A stretch of DNA of 64,000 bases from Linum tenue. Lineage: Eukaryota > Streptophyta > Magnoliopsida > Malpighiales > Linaceae. The position numbers and the translations under genes are program-made. The stretch is taken from assembly GCA_946122785.1 (NCBI GenBank), contig CAMGYJ010000002.1:42558495-42622494 (forward strand), read 5' to 3'. The notes beneath the pieces were generated by a model that did no database searches, was not told where the DNA came from, and was given only the letters and a program-made list of their open reading frames with translations. The first letter of the stretch is position 1; each line of letters starts with the position of its first letter. Shown piece by piece: positions 11,342 through 23,436 of this stretch.

Positions 11342-12706
11342 TGACTCGCCTGTACCGTCACACTAGAAAGTGGTCAAGTATAACCACCTGCTAATGCGTA
11401 GTATAGCGGGGTTAATTCTAAATGTTAACCTGGGTCCTAGGTGTGATGACTACTCCGTGGGATTCTTAATATTTAGCGGTTAACCTATAGTGAAGTTTCA
11501 ACTAAACTAGCAAGCAAAAGCAGTAAATGTTGTTTTCCAAGTTTGAGAGAGGTCGCCCAGATATGGTTCCCCCTAGACTGCAGTTAAGCCAATTTGTAAT
11601 TTGCCAAGTTCAGATTCAATGATAATTATACTGCGAGACGTTCTTAGACAGTCTGCAGTCTCGACTAAAGGTCTCCAGACCCTCTCAATCCGAGTCTCCA
11701 GCGGGCGACTAACCTCCACCGGAGTAAACTGACTAAGGCCCTAACTTATCAAACCTCCTCTATTGGAATAAATCCAGTACAGAATAGTGAATTGACTCCT
11801 CGACTAAAGTCGTCAATTCACTACCTTCAATCAAGGGTGCTCTATCAAACTAGGTAAATATTCTCATTCTAGGTCAGAGCAGGAATAACAGGAATTTGAT
11901 CAGTATTCATGCAATTCATAAAACTATGTCTCAATTGAATATAATCATTATCAAAGAATTTGTACTTGGGTTCATACAATCAGACCTAACATACAAATCT
12001 AGGGTTCTTCATACACAGGTGAAAAAGGGAGTTTACTCCATAGAGAGTGAAGGAAAATCTGCTTTAGATGCGGAATTCATACTGTGAAAGATGACGATCT
12101 GCTTCTGGTAATCAATCAGCACTTCTCCAAGCTTCCACCGAGCTCTAATGGGGTTGAAGATCGATTTAGGACTTAGAAATTCTGTTCGTCACTTTCTCTC
12201 TAGGTTTTTTTCTCTCTTGCTCACAAAAACGGATTCCCCTCTCTCTTTGGCTCAAATCTTCCTTTAATCCGAGATTGGGCAAAACACGGTCGAGGACACA
12301 GCCGTGCTCTGCTTCTGCCCGCCCTTGTTTTGCTTCAAGTATGGCAAACACGCCCGCGTCGCTCCCAAAACACGGTCGTGCCCATGAAGTGACACGACCT
12401 TGTTTTGGTCCCACGGCGCCCGTGTTTTGGATCCTCAGCAGCCCTCACGAGCACGCTCTCGGCAGTAAAAACACGGCCTGAGGAACACAACTGTGTTTTG
12501 GTCAGGGCTACCCATGTTTTTTATCCAGGCTCACCGAACGATCTCCAAACGATCCGAAACTCGTGCCTAACCTTTCCTTCGACGCTTGGGACCTGAAATG
12601 TGACAAAATAGCACAATCCAGCATAAAATAGGCCAAAGATACACGACTAGGGGCCACAAACGGATAAGAAATAAGGGTGTAAACACGTGCAAATACATCG
12701 TTATCA
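11342..12706 (-). mobile_element. Solo LTR of an Athila-related element, inverted, inside the LINE
   Basis: The segment begins TGACTCGCC and ends CGTTATCA. Its reverse complement begins TGATAACG and follows the LTR at 20494 in layout. Shared landmarks are the terminal block, degenerate CACGG/CCGTG repeats (about 12280-12490) and the later LTR part. The 5-bp target duplication ctacg is exact (11337-11341 and 12707-12711). No internal region is present, so LTR-LTR recombination is likely. Removing it restores a continuous LINE ORF2 reading. Confidence 0.9.
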
Positions 12707-15700
12707 CTACGTCATACCAATCCCGATGTCGTTTTTCTTATGGAAACGAAGCAATATGAGTAAGAATGGAAAAAGAAAATTAAAGAGATTGGTTTTTTTT
12801 ATGGAAAAGGAGCGGCAGCAGGTGAGAATAGAGCGGGGGACTATTGATGATGTGGAAAGAAGATATTTTGGTGGAGGTTAAGGGCAGAGATTTGCATTAT
12901 ATAGATATGTAAATCAAACTGCCAAATTGCAAACAGCCCTGGAGGCTCACAAGGATTTATGGGTGGCCTGAAGCAAGTCATAAACGACAGACATGTGAAT
13001 TACTGGAAAGACTGAGCCAACAGATTCAGTTACCATGGTTAGTGATTGGGGATTTCAACCTAATCACAGACTATCTGGAAAAGAGTGGAAATAGGGAACC
13101 TGATGCAAAGGAAATGGAAATGTTCAGGGAAGCAATTGAGTTTTGCAACCTAGAAGACTGTGGCTATTACGGTCGAACTTTCACCTGGGAAAATAATCGA
13201 GCTGATCAATACTATACAGAAGAAAGTCTGGACAGAGCTATTGGAAACAGGGAATGGAAGGAACTTTATCCAAACATGAGAGTCTACCACTTTGAGAGAT
13301 GCGGATCAGACCATGTACCCATTCAAGTTAAACTTGATTTGGAGGAAGAAGATATTACTTGGGGATGGTCATTTCGCTATGAACCATACTGGGAGAAGCA
13401 TGAGGATTTCAATAAGATAAGTGAAGAGGCATGGAATCAACAAGGGAGAGTTGGGTCTATGGAGCGCATAAAACAATGTGAGGAAAAGCTGATTACCTGG
13501 AGCAAGGAAGCTTTTGGATCTCTAAAGCTGAGTAGGAAGAAGGCAGAAAAAGGTGAGAAGTAAGAAAGCAGAAAAAGCTTTACAAGCTCTGGAAAAGAGA
13601 AAATGAACCAAGTCAATGCTACAACAGAGGAAAGTACATGAACAAGAATTAAACGACATCATCCTCCAAGAAGAAATAAAGTGGAAACAGAGATCAAGGG
13701 CCGATTGGTTAAAAGAGGGGGATCAAAACACGAGTTATTTTCATAGGAAATTCTCTGAGAGACGAAGGAAAAACACTATAAGAAGGCTCCAAGATGAAAC
13801 TGGTCGTGTTTTTACAGGCCAACAGGAAGTGACAAATTGCCTGCTAGGGTATATGCAGGGCTTATTTGCCAAAGGAAGAAGAGCAGAGGTGAGTAGAATT
13901 CTTCCTTTAGTCACCCCTGGAATGACGACAGAAATGAACCAGACACTTCTTCAGCCATTCACAGAAGAGGAAATATGGATGGCGTTGAAGAACATGGGCC
14001 CAAACAAGGTCCTTGGACCAGATGGAATGTCTGCTCGTTTCTTTTAGAAACATTGTCACATTGTAGGGCAGACAGTTCTATGTGAGTTGACAACCTACTT
14101 AGAGGTTGGGGAGTTTCCCATGGAACTAAACAAGAACTTGATTGCTTTGGTACCGAAGAAAAACAAACCGACTTCTCCAATGGCATTCAGACCTATAAGT
14201 CTGTGCAATGTACTTTACAAAATATTGTCAAAAGTACTTGCAAACAGGCTTAAACAGGCGCTGAATCATGTCATAGGGGAGCAGTAGAGTGCTTTCATTC
14301 CTGGAAGGTTTATAACAGACAACATTATTCTAGTGGCTTTTGAATGTTTCCACACCATGAAACAGAAAACTCGAGCAAAAAAAGGATTTATGGCATCTAA
14401 GTTGGATATTTCGAAAGCATATGACAGAGTGGAGTGGGAGTTCCTAGAGGCTATGATGCTTAAACTTGATTTTGCAAAAAAGATTGGTGGGAATGATTAT
14501 GAAGTGTATTACAACAGTCACCTACTCTATTCTGGTTAATGGCCACAGATCTGAGGAATTTAAGCCAGAAAGGGGGTTAAGACAGGGTGATCCATTGTCA
14601 CCTTATCTATTCTTATTCCGTGTAGAAGGCTTGGCTACCCTAATAACAAATGCAGTGAATACATGGAAGGTACATGGACTGAAGACTTCGGCCAGAGGAC
14701 GAGTCATCTCGCATTTACTTTTTGCGGATGACAGTATTCTGTTTACGAGAGCTACTCCCCAAGAAAGCAGTCAGTTGAAGGACCTACTAAAGCTCTATGA
14801 AGAGGAATCAGGTTAGGTGGTTAATATGCAGAATTCTAAGCTCAATTTCAGCCCAAGGGTGGATCAGACTAAACGTGATGAATTGTCAAACATACTTGGA
14901 ATGCGACAGGTGGATTTTCATCAGAAATATCTAGGTCTACCTACAGTAATGGGCAGAGAGAAAAAAGCAGCCTTCCAAGTGCTGGTTGATCGAATAAGGA
15001 AAAAAATAAAGCACTGGAAGCGGCAAACCCTATCCATAGCAGCAAAAGAGGTGCTCATAAAATCGGTGGCACAAGCTTAGGCTACCTACTCGATGTCAGT
15101 GTTCCTAATACCCGATGGGGTGTTGAGTGAAATGAGGAAAGCTATTGCTAGTTTTTTGTGGGGACAACATAAAGAAGAAAGGAGAATTCCTTGGAGAGCT
15201 TGGCATAAACTATGTAAACCAAAGGTGGAAGGAGGGATGGGGTTTAGGGACTTGAAAACTTTTAACATAGTACTACTAGGGAAGCAGATATGGAATCTCA
15301 TCAACAATCCAGAATCCCTAGTGGCCAGAATGCTGAAAGCCAAGTACTACCCCAACTCTAACATCTTACAGGCAAGGCTAGGATCAGATCCTAGTTATAC
15401 TTGGAGAAGCATTATGGCTTCTCAAGAAGTGGTGAAGGATGGAATTCATTGGAGGGTTGGTAATGGCTCGAACATTAACATTTGGTCAGATAATGGTTGG
15501 TGGGTGCAGAGGAGGCTGAGTTTCGGGTGACTACATCTAAACCAAATACAAAGGGGTTTAACTAGAGTTATTGACCTAATTGACCACGAGCAAAGAAGGT
15601 GGAGAACTAATATGCTGCTGATCGATTTCAATATGGAAGACAAGGAGAAGATAATTGTCATCCCCATTCAGAGGCAACCAGCTAAGGATACCCTAGTCTG

Positions 15701-15773
15701 GGGTGCAGAGAAAAGGGGTTGTTACACAGTCAAATCTACATACAAACAACAGATGCAGAAAAATCCTAACGAG

Positions 15774-16250
15774 CAGGAATGGCAATGCAGCATGTCCGGG
15801 GCGGGTTTCTTGGTACCCAGACCTGCCCGGTGGCAGGGTGGGTAGAGGGCAGGTAATTTATCACGGGTCGCAGGTCGGGGCAGGTCAACCCAATGGGTAT
15901 GCAATTTATATGAAAAACATTAGAAATATTCATTATTTTTATTATATGATGAAGAAAACAAACATTATTATGATAAATGTAATTAAATTATTAGAGAAAT
16001 TGAGGTTTTCACTAATTTATAACTTTATTATAGCTAAATTATGATGTAATAAAAGAAAATTCCTAAGTAATTTAACTAAGATTACATGTAATTTAGCCAA
16101 GAACGGGTCGAGAATTGGGTGGGTCAGGGCAGGTCAAGTCGATGAGAGTACCCTTGCCCGCCTTGCCCCGCCTATGGGGCTGGTCAGACCCGCCCCAAAA
16201 TAGGTCAAACAGGTCGGGTAAAACGGGCCAGGTCGAAATTTCCATCCCTA
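15774..16250. mobile_element. hAT (Ac-like) MITE inside the LINE
   Basis: The ends read CAGGAATGGCAAT and TTTCCATCCCTA. Flanking 8-mers ctaacgag (15766-15773) and ctaaggag (16251-16258) match at 7 of 8. The interior is rich in GGGCGGGT/GGTCGGG words near both ends and AT-rich in the middle. It closely resembles the element at 32394-32819. Confidence 0.85.
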
Positions 16251-17837
16251 CTAAGGAGAAAGATACGAATGCCCTAACAGAGGAAGTGGAAGAGAATAAT
16301 GTAGAGGCAAATGCGGAGATCTATGATCCTATGGACTGAGTAAGACTCTGGAAGTTAACGATCCCACCTAAGGTCAAAATATTTCTATGGAGATTGGCTC
16401 ATGTAATTCTTCCAACTGGAAAAAACATCGAGCGAAGAAAGGAAGAGGCAGCGACAAAATGTCCTTTCTGCTTTCTAGAGGAAATCCAGAATCACATCTT
16501 CAGGGAATGCCAGTGGGCAATTCGAATTTGGAAAGATTCAATGTTCAAATCCCTATTTGAGCTAGAACCTAACCAATCATCTGGAAGCTGGCTCTGCGCG
16601 GTTATGGATCAAACAGAAAATGAGATGCTAGAGAAATTTGGCATACTATTGTGGTCGAGGAATGAGAGGAATAACCACATGTTCAACAAGAAAAAAGCCG
16701 AAGAACAGGAGATCGTTGGTCATGCCCTAGCCTACTAGGAGGAATTTAAATTGCATCCCACCATGAGAAGGCATAGGGGTCAGGGAGGAAGGATACCTGG
16801 GAAAAACCGCAAGAAGGCTGGGTGAAACTGAACGTGGATGCGGCGGTGCTGACGGAGGAAGGAACTGGCTTAGGAGTGGTAGCCAGAGACGAATGGGAAG
16901 TTCCTCCTCGCAGCGGTGCGACGGGAACGAATCCAATGGCCGCCAAACTTAGCAGAGCTCCTAGTGATCGCTTTTGGTGTGCAGGTGGCGGAGTAGCACA
17001 ATCTCCAGATGGCGGTGGTGGAAAATGACTGTCTCGCCGCCATCTAACAGATTCAGGCGAAGGAAATGACGATACTGGAGGGTGGAGTGATGGTCCGAGA
17101 AATCAGAGATAGGGCGACGGGTCTCGGGTGGGTTCAATGGATTTTCATTAAACGAACCGAAAACGAACTTACCCATGCTATGGCCCATTTAGCTTGTAAT
17201 TGGGACACCGCAGAACTTTGGGCCCAAAGGCCTCCTATGTCTATCCTTTCTTTTCTTGAGAAGGATGGTTTAATTTATTTATGAATAAAATTCAGGTTTC
17301 TATAAAAAAAGAATATTTGGTGTTTTGAATTGTGGTTTATCTATTTTATACCGATAAAATTCTACATCTACAAAGGCTCTGTATGAACTATTTTTCCGGT
17401 CTCACTACCAACAAGATACGATTTAACAAAGTAATGACGATGTGTCTTTCAACTGCTCACTCTATGCTTAGCCAACAACGGTACTTTCAAAAGGTCTCAC
17501 GGCCCCAGACAAGTAGGTGGGTACTTCTCAGGCACATTTCATCAAACATCTATTAGGCATCACGACTGACTCCTTCCCATGAAATCAAAGGAATATCCAC
17601 ATCCGGCAAGGCCTGCATCTTTGAGAATAAGATGTTAAACACACAGTAATCACATTGTTCATGACATTGACAATGATAAATGCATTGCATCGACTACATT
17701 AAACACCTGTCAACCGGGCCCATAGATGCAAAAAACTAATTAATCTAGAGCACGCCCACAAAAGCCCTAGGAACGAAAGGAAAGCAAATCGAAAACGGGG
17801 AGCTTCTTAATAAAGAAGACCACATGTTAGTTACATA

Positions 17838-18248
17838 CTAATCACTAGCTAGCTTCTGGATACTAGTGGGAGAAAAGAGACGGAACACAAAGTACTGATC
17901 GCAACGACTGGTAATTAGTTCGAAGCTAGTGCATTCCCCGGGCTTAGGCAGCACCGCCTTCTCCAACTGGTCCGAGAATATGAAAGTGATTTGGACACAT
18001 AGAGTGAGGACCTGAATAAAACGGAGAAGAAAAGGATTAAAATTAGGTCCTCGTTGACCGGGCGGGAAATATGAATCGGCGAGAAAACAAAAAATTTAGC
18101 AGAGCGTATAGGTATAGGTAGGGTAAGGTCTTACTATAACGCGCATGGTGAAGTAGAGCTTCGAGCAGCTCTCGCGAGCCAGGTAGTACGCACCGCTGAT
18201 GACGAAGAGCTTGAAGAAATCATACCCCAAGTTCCTCCAGAATCCCAT
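17838..18248 (-). CDS. Gene B2: small two-exon protein of unknown family, 95 aa
   Basis: I do not recognise the family. Exon 1 is 18135-18248 (38 codons, MGFWRNLGYDFFKLF...). The GT-AG phase-0 intron is 18012-18134. Exon 2 is 17838-18011 (57 codons plus TAG). Residues about 10-24 are hydrophobic and aromatic-rich, and exon 2 opens with another hydrophobic stretch (VLTLCVQITFIFS). The exon 1 pattern W-(K/R)-x(1-2)-L-x2-D-x2-K and the phase-0 intron before a V-rich exon 2 are shared with A1/A2, suggesting one ancient family. Leftward transcription would start near the TATA-like element at 18371, with a 49-bp CT tract in the leader. The frame is intact. Confidence 0.65.
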
Positions 18249-18277
18249 AGCTGATGCTGATTGCTGCTAAAATTGCT

Positions 18278-18326
<49 letters not shown>
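18278..18326. repeat. (CT)n microsatellite in the B2 leader
   Basis: An uninterrupted CT run of about 49 bp lies between the B2 ATG and its TATA-like element. On the sense strand of B2 it is a GA tract in the presumed 5' leader. Confidence 0.95.
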
Positions 18327-18328
<2 letters not shown>

Positions 18329-18370
18329 GAATAACGAAGCCACACCCCAGTCCTTAGCAGTGTGGTTTTG

Positions 18371-18380
18371 GATTTTATAA
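18371..18380 (-). promoter_or_regulatory. TATA-like element of B2
   Basis: On the minus strand this reads TTATAAAATC, about 125 bp upstream of the B2 ATG. Confidence 0.45.
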
Positions 18381-19148
18381 CAGAGGAGAGAGAAGGAGGG
18401 GTGCGTTGGTCCTTTTCTACTAGGTGCCAATTTTACTATGATCCGAAGGGTTTAACCATCCACATCCATGAAATACTATTTCTATTCCTAATGTGGTCCC
18501 TACTCCCTACTGCCACATCAACAGCTTTTTCTATTTCACTACATATCACTTCCATTTCCTTTACATCCATAAATCCACTATCTATTTCATATGGTGGGTC
18601 CAGCTTACTTTTTGATACATCTATATATTTATATCTAACCTATATGATTTTACCAATTTAAGATGTATCAAATAATTAAAATAATCTATTGTAATTATTT
18701 AATTATCAATGATGAAATAAATTTACTAATTCATTAAAAAATATTTTATAGCTTTATTCATCGATTAAAAAAATAAATTATGGAATTTAAAATGGGTAGA
18801 TTTTAATAAAAATACATGAAATTTTTATTAAAGTCACTAGTACAATTTCAAATGACAAACTACAACACAATCACAATTCAAATAAATACACGTAAATAAC
18901 ACAATTACTATTGAATATAAACACACTTAATGCAAATACATAGAAATGATGCTAGATTAATCATCGTACCCTTCGTCTTCGAATCGATTCCATATCTCTT
19001 CTATTAAATCGGATTGAAGTTGATTATTTGTTGACCTATTACGAATCCTTGTGTGGTTCCGAAGATACTCATCATACTCTGGGAGATGATTTTGAGAAAC
19101 TGTAGGCATCGAGACTTCGAAGTTCACGTCTTCATCTGTGTAATCAAA

Positions 19149-19946
19149 CTAACGAACATATGTATCTCGCTCATCTTCCACAGTCATGTTGTGCATAATT
19201 ATACATGCTCTCATTATTTCAGCGATTATGTCTTTACACCACATGCGTGACGGTCCACTGATTATAGCAAAACATGCTTGGAGCACCCTAAATGCTCTCT
19301 CGGCATCTTTTCTAGCTGCCTCTTGCTTCATTGCGAACAACTTGTGTTTTGGTCCTTGAGGTAATGGAATTGACTTGACGAAAGTAGCCGAATTGGGATA
19401 AATACCATCAGTTAGGTAATATCCCAAATTGTAGTTTCTTCCATTAACAGAAAATCGAACCTTTGCTGCTTTCCCTTCTAACACTTCATGGAAGACAGGA
19501 GACCGATCTAACACATTTATGTCATTCAGTGTACCTGGAACACCAAAGAAAGCATGCCATATCCACAAATCTTGTGAAACAACAGCTTCAAGCATAATGG
19601 TTGGGTTTTTATGATCCCCTCTGGCATATTGCCCACGCCAAGCTACCGGACAATTTTTCCATTTCCAGTGCATGCAATCAATACTTCCTAACATCTCGGG
19701 GAAACCTCTTTGCTCTCCCATATGTACCTTCTTGGCTTTCTTCTACGTCTAGATGAAGAGGATTCATCTGCTGGTTTTTGTTGTTGCAATTGCACATATT
19801 GATCCACAACTTCAGATAGTGAATCATCAAGAAGCCATCGAACAATGTTTTCATCACAAAAAGGGTTATTGGGATCGGGATCTGAAGAAGATGAGGAAGA
19901 TGAAGTGGAAGAAGAAGATAAAAAAATTCCTCTCTATATTATCCAT
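19149..19946 (-). pseudogene. Harbinger transposase, internally deleted
   Basis: This would be the DDE transposase (DDE_Tnp_4 type) of PIF/Harbinger elements. The C-terminal catalytic half is open for 190 codons (19149-19721). It shows GSIDCMHW (first D), YYLTDGIYP (second D) and RKDAERAFRVLQ (E), and ends in HNMTVEDERDTYVR. Upstream, an N-terminal piece (about 19730-19946) with a serine/aspartate-rich start, DENIVRWLLDD and a basic SSSRRRRKPRRY segment is joined almost directly to it. The helix-turn-helix region expected between them, roughly 150-170 aa, is missing and the junction is out of frame. It is inactive as read. Confidence 0.85.
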
Positions 19947-20036
19947 GTTGTGAGGATTATGGCTGAGACATCAATGTGTAGCTCTATTTATTGATGGAGC
20001 ATATTTTTCATATGAGGGAGAGATGATAAGAAGATA

Positions 20037-20310
20037 AGAGGTGTGTGGTGTTGGTTTAAGGCTGAGATGAGATGAGATGAGATGAGATGAGATAAAGACA
20101 TGGGGTAGGTAAGATGAAGCTTTTCTATTGGTTGGATAGGATTTTTCTCTGCAAAGTGACAGAAAGGGGTGTGTGGTGTTGGTTTAAAGCAGAAATGAAA
20201 TGAGATAAGGTAGGTAAGATGGAGTTTTTCTATTGGTCGGGTAGGATTTTTCTCTGCAAAGTGACAGAAAGGGGTGTGTGGTGTTGGTTTAAAGCAGAGA
20301 TAAAGTAACA
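20037..20310. repeat. Minisatellite of about 110-125 bp units inside Harbinger
   Basis: About 2.3 units, each starting ggtgtgtggtgttggttta and containing gtaggtaagatg and ttctattgg blocks. The first unit holds an expanded (GAGAT)n run at about 20064-20093. It sits between the two Harbinger ORFs. Confidence 0.8.
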
Positions 20311-20493
20311 TAAAGAGGATCAAAGAGGAATAAGAATACTGCTTCAGGCCAATATACTTCATCATCCTCTAACACAAGCATGCCTCCCATCGGAGATTGT
20401 GAGGTTGTTTCTCATTCTCGTCCTCCAGGAAGAAAAGCGTCAAAGGATAAAGGTAAGAGATCATCTATGTCATCTGATTCGGTGGAAAGTATG

Positions 20494-21828
20494 TGATAGA
20501 CCGTTAATTGCACACGTTTTTACCCCTATTCTTACACCGTTTGAGATGTGGATTCTCGTGTTTTAGGCCGATTTCACGCTAGGTTGTGCTTGTTTGTGAT
20601 ATTTCAGGTCCTATTACGTGAATGGAGGCTTGGGAGCGAGTGTGGGGGCGATTGGACGAAGATCGGACGCGTGGCGAGGCGCTGAGGAAGCCACACGGGC
20701 ATTCCTGGAACCCACACGGCCGTGCAAGTCACCCTTGTGGCCGTGTGGTTTGTGCCGAGAGCTCACACGGGCATGGTGGAAATTCCACACGGCCGTGTGG
20801 GAAGCCTGAAGCCCAATTAATTGAGACGCAGCGTTTTGGAGGCCACACGGGCATCTGGGTAAGCCACACGGCCGTGTGGCCTGCCCGTGTGAGTCGGGAA
20901 AATCTGGGTTTAACCCAATTTCGAGCCACAAGTGAGAGAATCGACTTTTTGGAGCAACAGAGCCCTAGAGAGAGAAAGTGCGAAGAACTCATCCTAAGAG
21001 TGGTTTTGGAGCTGGGTTTCATCAAATCAAGCTTGGAGATCATCATAGGAGTGATAATCATCATCCCAGAGCAGATTCTTCCCATTATTATGAGTATGAA
21101 TGCTTTGTATCCTGTTTTCCCCTCTCTCTCTATGGAGTAGAACTTTCTCTCACTTGGGTATGAAGAACCCTAGTTCCATGTGTTAGGGATTTTGATTGTA
21201 ATGACTTGGGATTGTTATACTGCTTGATTATAATCGAATGATGCATGATTCATTGAATTGATTGAAGTCTGATCAGCTTTTCTTGATTTCTGCTACAACC
21301 TGAGATAGATAGAATCTGATTAGGTTGTTAGAGCTACATCATTCGGTAGTAGTGGATTGGCTATACGAGAGTTAGCCAATCTACCGCTTTGTACTGGAAT
21401 CCAATTCTAGTAGTGGAGTTCTGTGTTCATAGCCTCAGCTTTCTATCCCGGTGAAGACTAGTCGTCTGCCGGGTAGTTTGACTGAGAGGGCTTGGTCAGC
21501 TTAAGAGATTCCAAGCTACTGTCGGATCTTCCGCAGTTTAATCAACAGTAAATCAACCCAGGGTAATTACAATTGAGACCTAACTAAGGAGCTAGGTGGA
21601 CTCATTCCCGAGTGACTCTTCCTTGACTTCAGAAAACCGAACCATTTCCTGCTTTTTACTGCTTTTACTTTAAACAACAATCATTCGACTTAGGTTGCTA
21701 GATAATAGATAATCACGGAGTAGGCAGTAGATCTAGACCCCGGGTTGACATTAGAACTTGCTACTTTACTGCATTCCCGGACTGCGATTACACTTGGTCG
21801 CAGTTTGGTGTTGTGTTTTAGCGTGTCA
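20494..21828 (+). repeat. 5' LTR of the Athila-like element
   Basis: It starts TGATAGACCG and ends GCGTGTCA. It contains a cluster of CACACGG/CCGTGTG words at 20690-20895, including perfect CACACGGCCGTGTG palindromes. Related LTRs occur at 11342 (inverted), 59704 (inverted) and 62847. Confidence 0.95.
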
Positions 21829-21834
21829 AGTTTT

Positions 21835-21852
21835 TGGCGCCGTTGCCGGGGA
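21835..21852 (+). other. Primer-binding-site region
   Basis: TGGCGCCGTTGCCGGGGA begins six bases after the 5' LTR. It is the sequence commonly found at this position in plant Ty3/Athila elements. I did not assign the tRNA. Confidence 0.7.
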
Positions 21853-21973
21853 CCCTCTAGGTTATTGGGGAAACGTGAAAATTTGTTAATCTAGCTTTTT
21901 CTTTACTGCATTGTTTTCTCTTCCACCTGTGTGCCTTCACGGGTTGCTTTTGCTGGTTGTGTGCAGGTAGTGC

Positions 21974-23436
21974 ATGACCCATAGCCAGTCTGGAGAACTA
22001 TTACCATTAGACCAGGAGCTTGAACGGACTTGTAGGAACTTCAAGCGGGCTCTAAAGGCGCGACTGGCTGCGGAGGAGGCGCTAGCACAGCTGCAGATCA
22101 CTGACGAAGAGGAGATGGCTGACCCACAGGACCATGATGTGGTCATTCTTGAGGAGCATACCATGGGATCCTACTGGACGGCCAGAGCCGCGAGCATGAG
22201 GTCACCTATTCAACACCCTCATGTGCCAGCGAACAACTTTGAGGTGAGCACCTCGGTCATCACAATGTTGCGCGGTTCAGTGGTGTTCCGTGGCAAGGAG
22301 TGGGAGTGCCCCCGATCGCATCTGAGGCGATTCCATGAGCTGATCGATGGAATCAAGATAAATGGGGTCCCAGCCGATGCCATCCAGCTGAGGTACTTCC
22401 CATTTACTCTGGAGGGCCAGGCCAAGGAGTGGCTAGACACTCGACCTCCAGGCTCTATCACCACGTTCGCCAACCTGGCGGACAAGTTCCTCACCCGCTA
22501 TCATCCTCCGTCAAAAACGGCGGACTTGCAGAAGCATATCACCCACTTTACCAAGGATGAAGAAGATACCATCCGGGACGCATGGGAGAGATACAATAGT
22601 CTCTTCCTGAGGTGTCCAAATCATGGTTTCAATGATGCTTTCAAGGTGGGCACCTTCTATCACGCCCTCTTCCCCGAAGACAAGCAGCTGATTGACTCGG
22701 TTTGTGGCGGGAACATGCTGACCAAAACACCGCCACAGCTGAATCAACTCTTTGAGGAGATGGCAGAAAACGAGTATGATTGGGGAACGGCCAGGAGATC
22801 GAGATGAGCACCAGGGCGGGGTGTGCATGCTGTAGCCACCCAGTCATCTGATTTGGTGCAGGTGGTATCGAAGCTGGTTTCAGCCATAGATCGATCTGGG
22901 ATGATTCCCGGGACCGGACAGCAGCAGGCGATGCACTGCCAGTGGTGCGAGAGCACCCATCACACTGTGGAAGATTGCCAGGCGATGAGGGAGTCGACTA
23001 CACCCCAGGAGCAGGTGAACTTCATCAATAATGCTAGCGCAATGACCCCTACAGCAACACGTACAATGAGGGGTGGCGCCAGCATCCCAACTTCTCCTAG
23101 GCAGGGGAAAATCCTAGACCACTAGCCTCCCAAGGACCGCCAGGCTTCCAAAGACCGCCATATAAGCCCAGACAGGGGCAATTCCAGCAGCAGCAGCAGC
23201 CTCTCTACCCGCCCATGCAGGGGCATGCTGCTCAACCCCAGCCGCCACCTTTCTAGCATTCCGGTGCATCCTCTGCAACCCCAGTGCAGAATGATGCGAT
23301 GGCTAAATTGCGGGATCTGGTGGGTTCTCTTGCCAGTTCCAGTGCTCAGAAATTCAACACTATCGAGCAATTCATGTAAAAGGCTTCAGGTAAATTCCTG
23401 GCTCTTGAAGCTGCCCAGAGGAACACGCAGGCTGTC
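21974..23436 (+). pseudogene. Athila-like gag with CCHC knuckle
   Basis: The first 277 codons (21974-22807) are open. They show the retrotransposon gag core: FPFTLEGQAKEWLDTRPPG near 22400 and LADKFLTRYHPPSK near 22480. A single in-frame TGA at 22805 interrupts it. The same frame continues with a zinc knuckle (CQWCESTHHTVEDC, about 22940-22980) and then degrades through a glutamine/proline-rich region with a frameshift and stops up to about 23430. Its role was capsid formation and RNA packaging. It needs suppression or repair to give full-length Gag. Confidence 0.85.

Larger units (their letters stand above)
11268..17284 (+). pseudogene. LINE ORF2 (AP-endonuclease, RT, zinc finger, RNase H)
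   Basis: The start ATG overlaps the ORF1 stop (ATGA, 11268-11271). The ninth codon is TGA where L1 proteins have Arg (NC-GLG). The solo LTR interrupts the frame at 11337-12706. Downstream, endonuclease motifs are clear: METK near 12738, IGDFN near 13045 and GSDH near 13306. Reverse transcriptase spans about 13950-14816 with DISKAYDRVEW and the catalytic box LLFADDS. A zf-RVT motif, CPFCFLEEIQNHIFREC, is at about 16460-16510. RNase H remains include KLNVDAAV near 16825 and RTENELTHAMAHLA near 17155. Many stops and frameshifts, plus a MITE at 15774-16250, make it non-functional. Confidence 0.85.
9899..17309 (+). mobile_element. L1-type LINE retrotransposon, about 7.4 kb with inserts
   Basis: It has a 5' leader, ORF1, ORF2 (endonuclease, reverse transcriptase, zinc finger, RNase H) and an A-rich tail (ataaaaaaa at 17302-17310). 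It is flanked by imperfect target-site repeats, agaatatttcgtg (9884-9896) and agaatatttggtg (17310-17322). It lies between the A2-side and B2-side halves of duplication unit 2. It contains an inverted solo LTR and a hAT MITE. Both ORFs carry stops and frameshifts. Confidence 0.9.

Noticed and set aside
20690..20895. CRISPR-like array from repeated CACACGG words
   Set aside because: Spacing and unit lengths are irregular, the sequence lies in a plant LTR, and there is no cas context.
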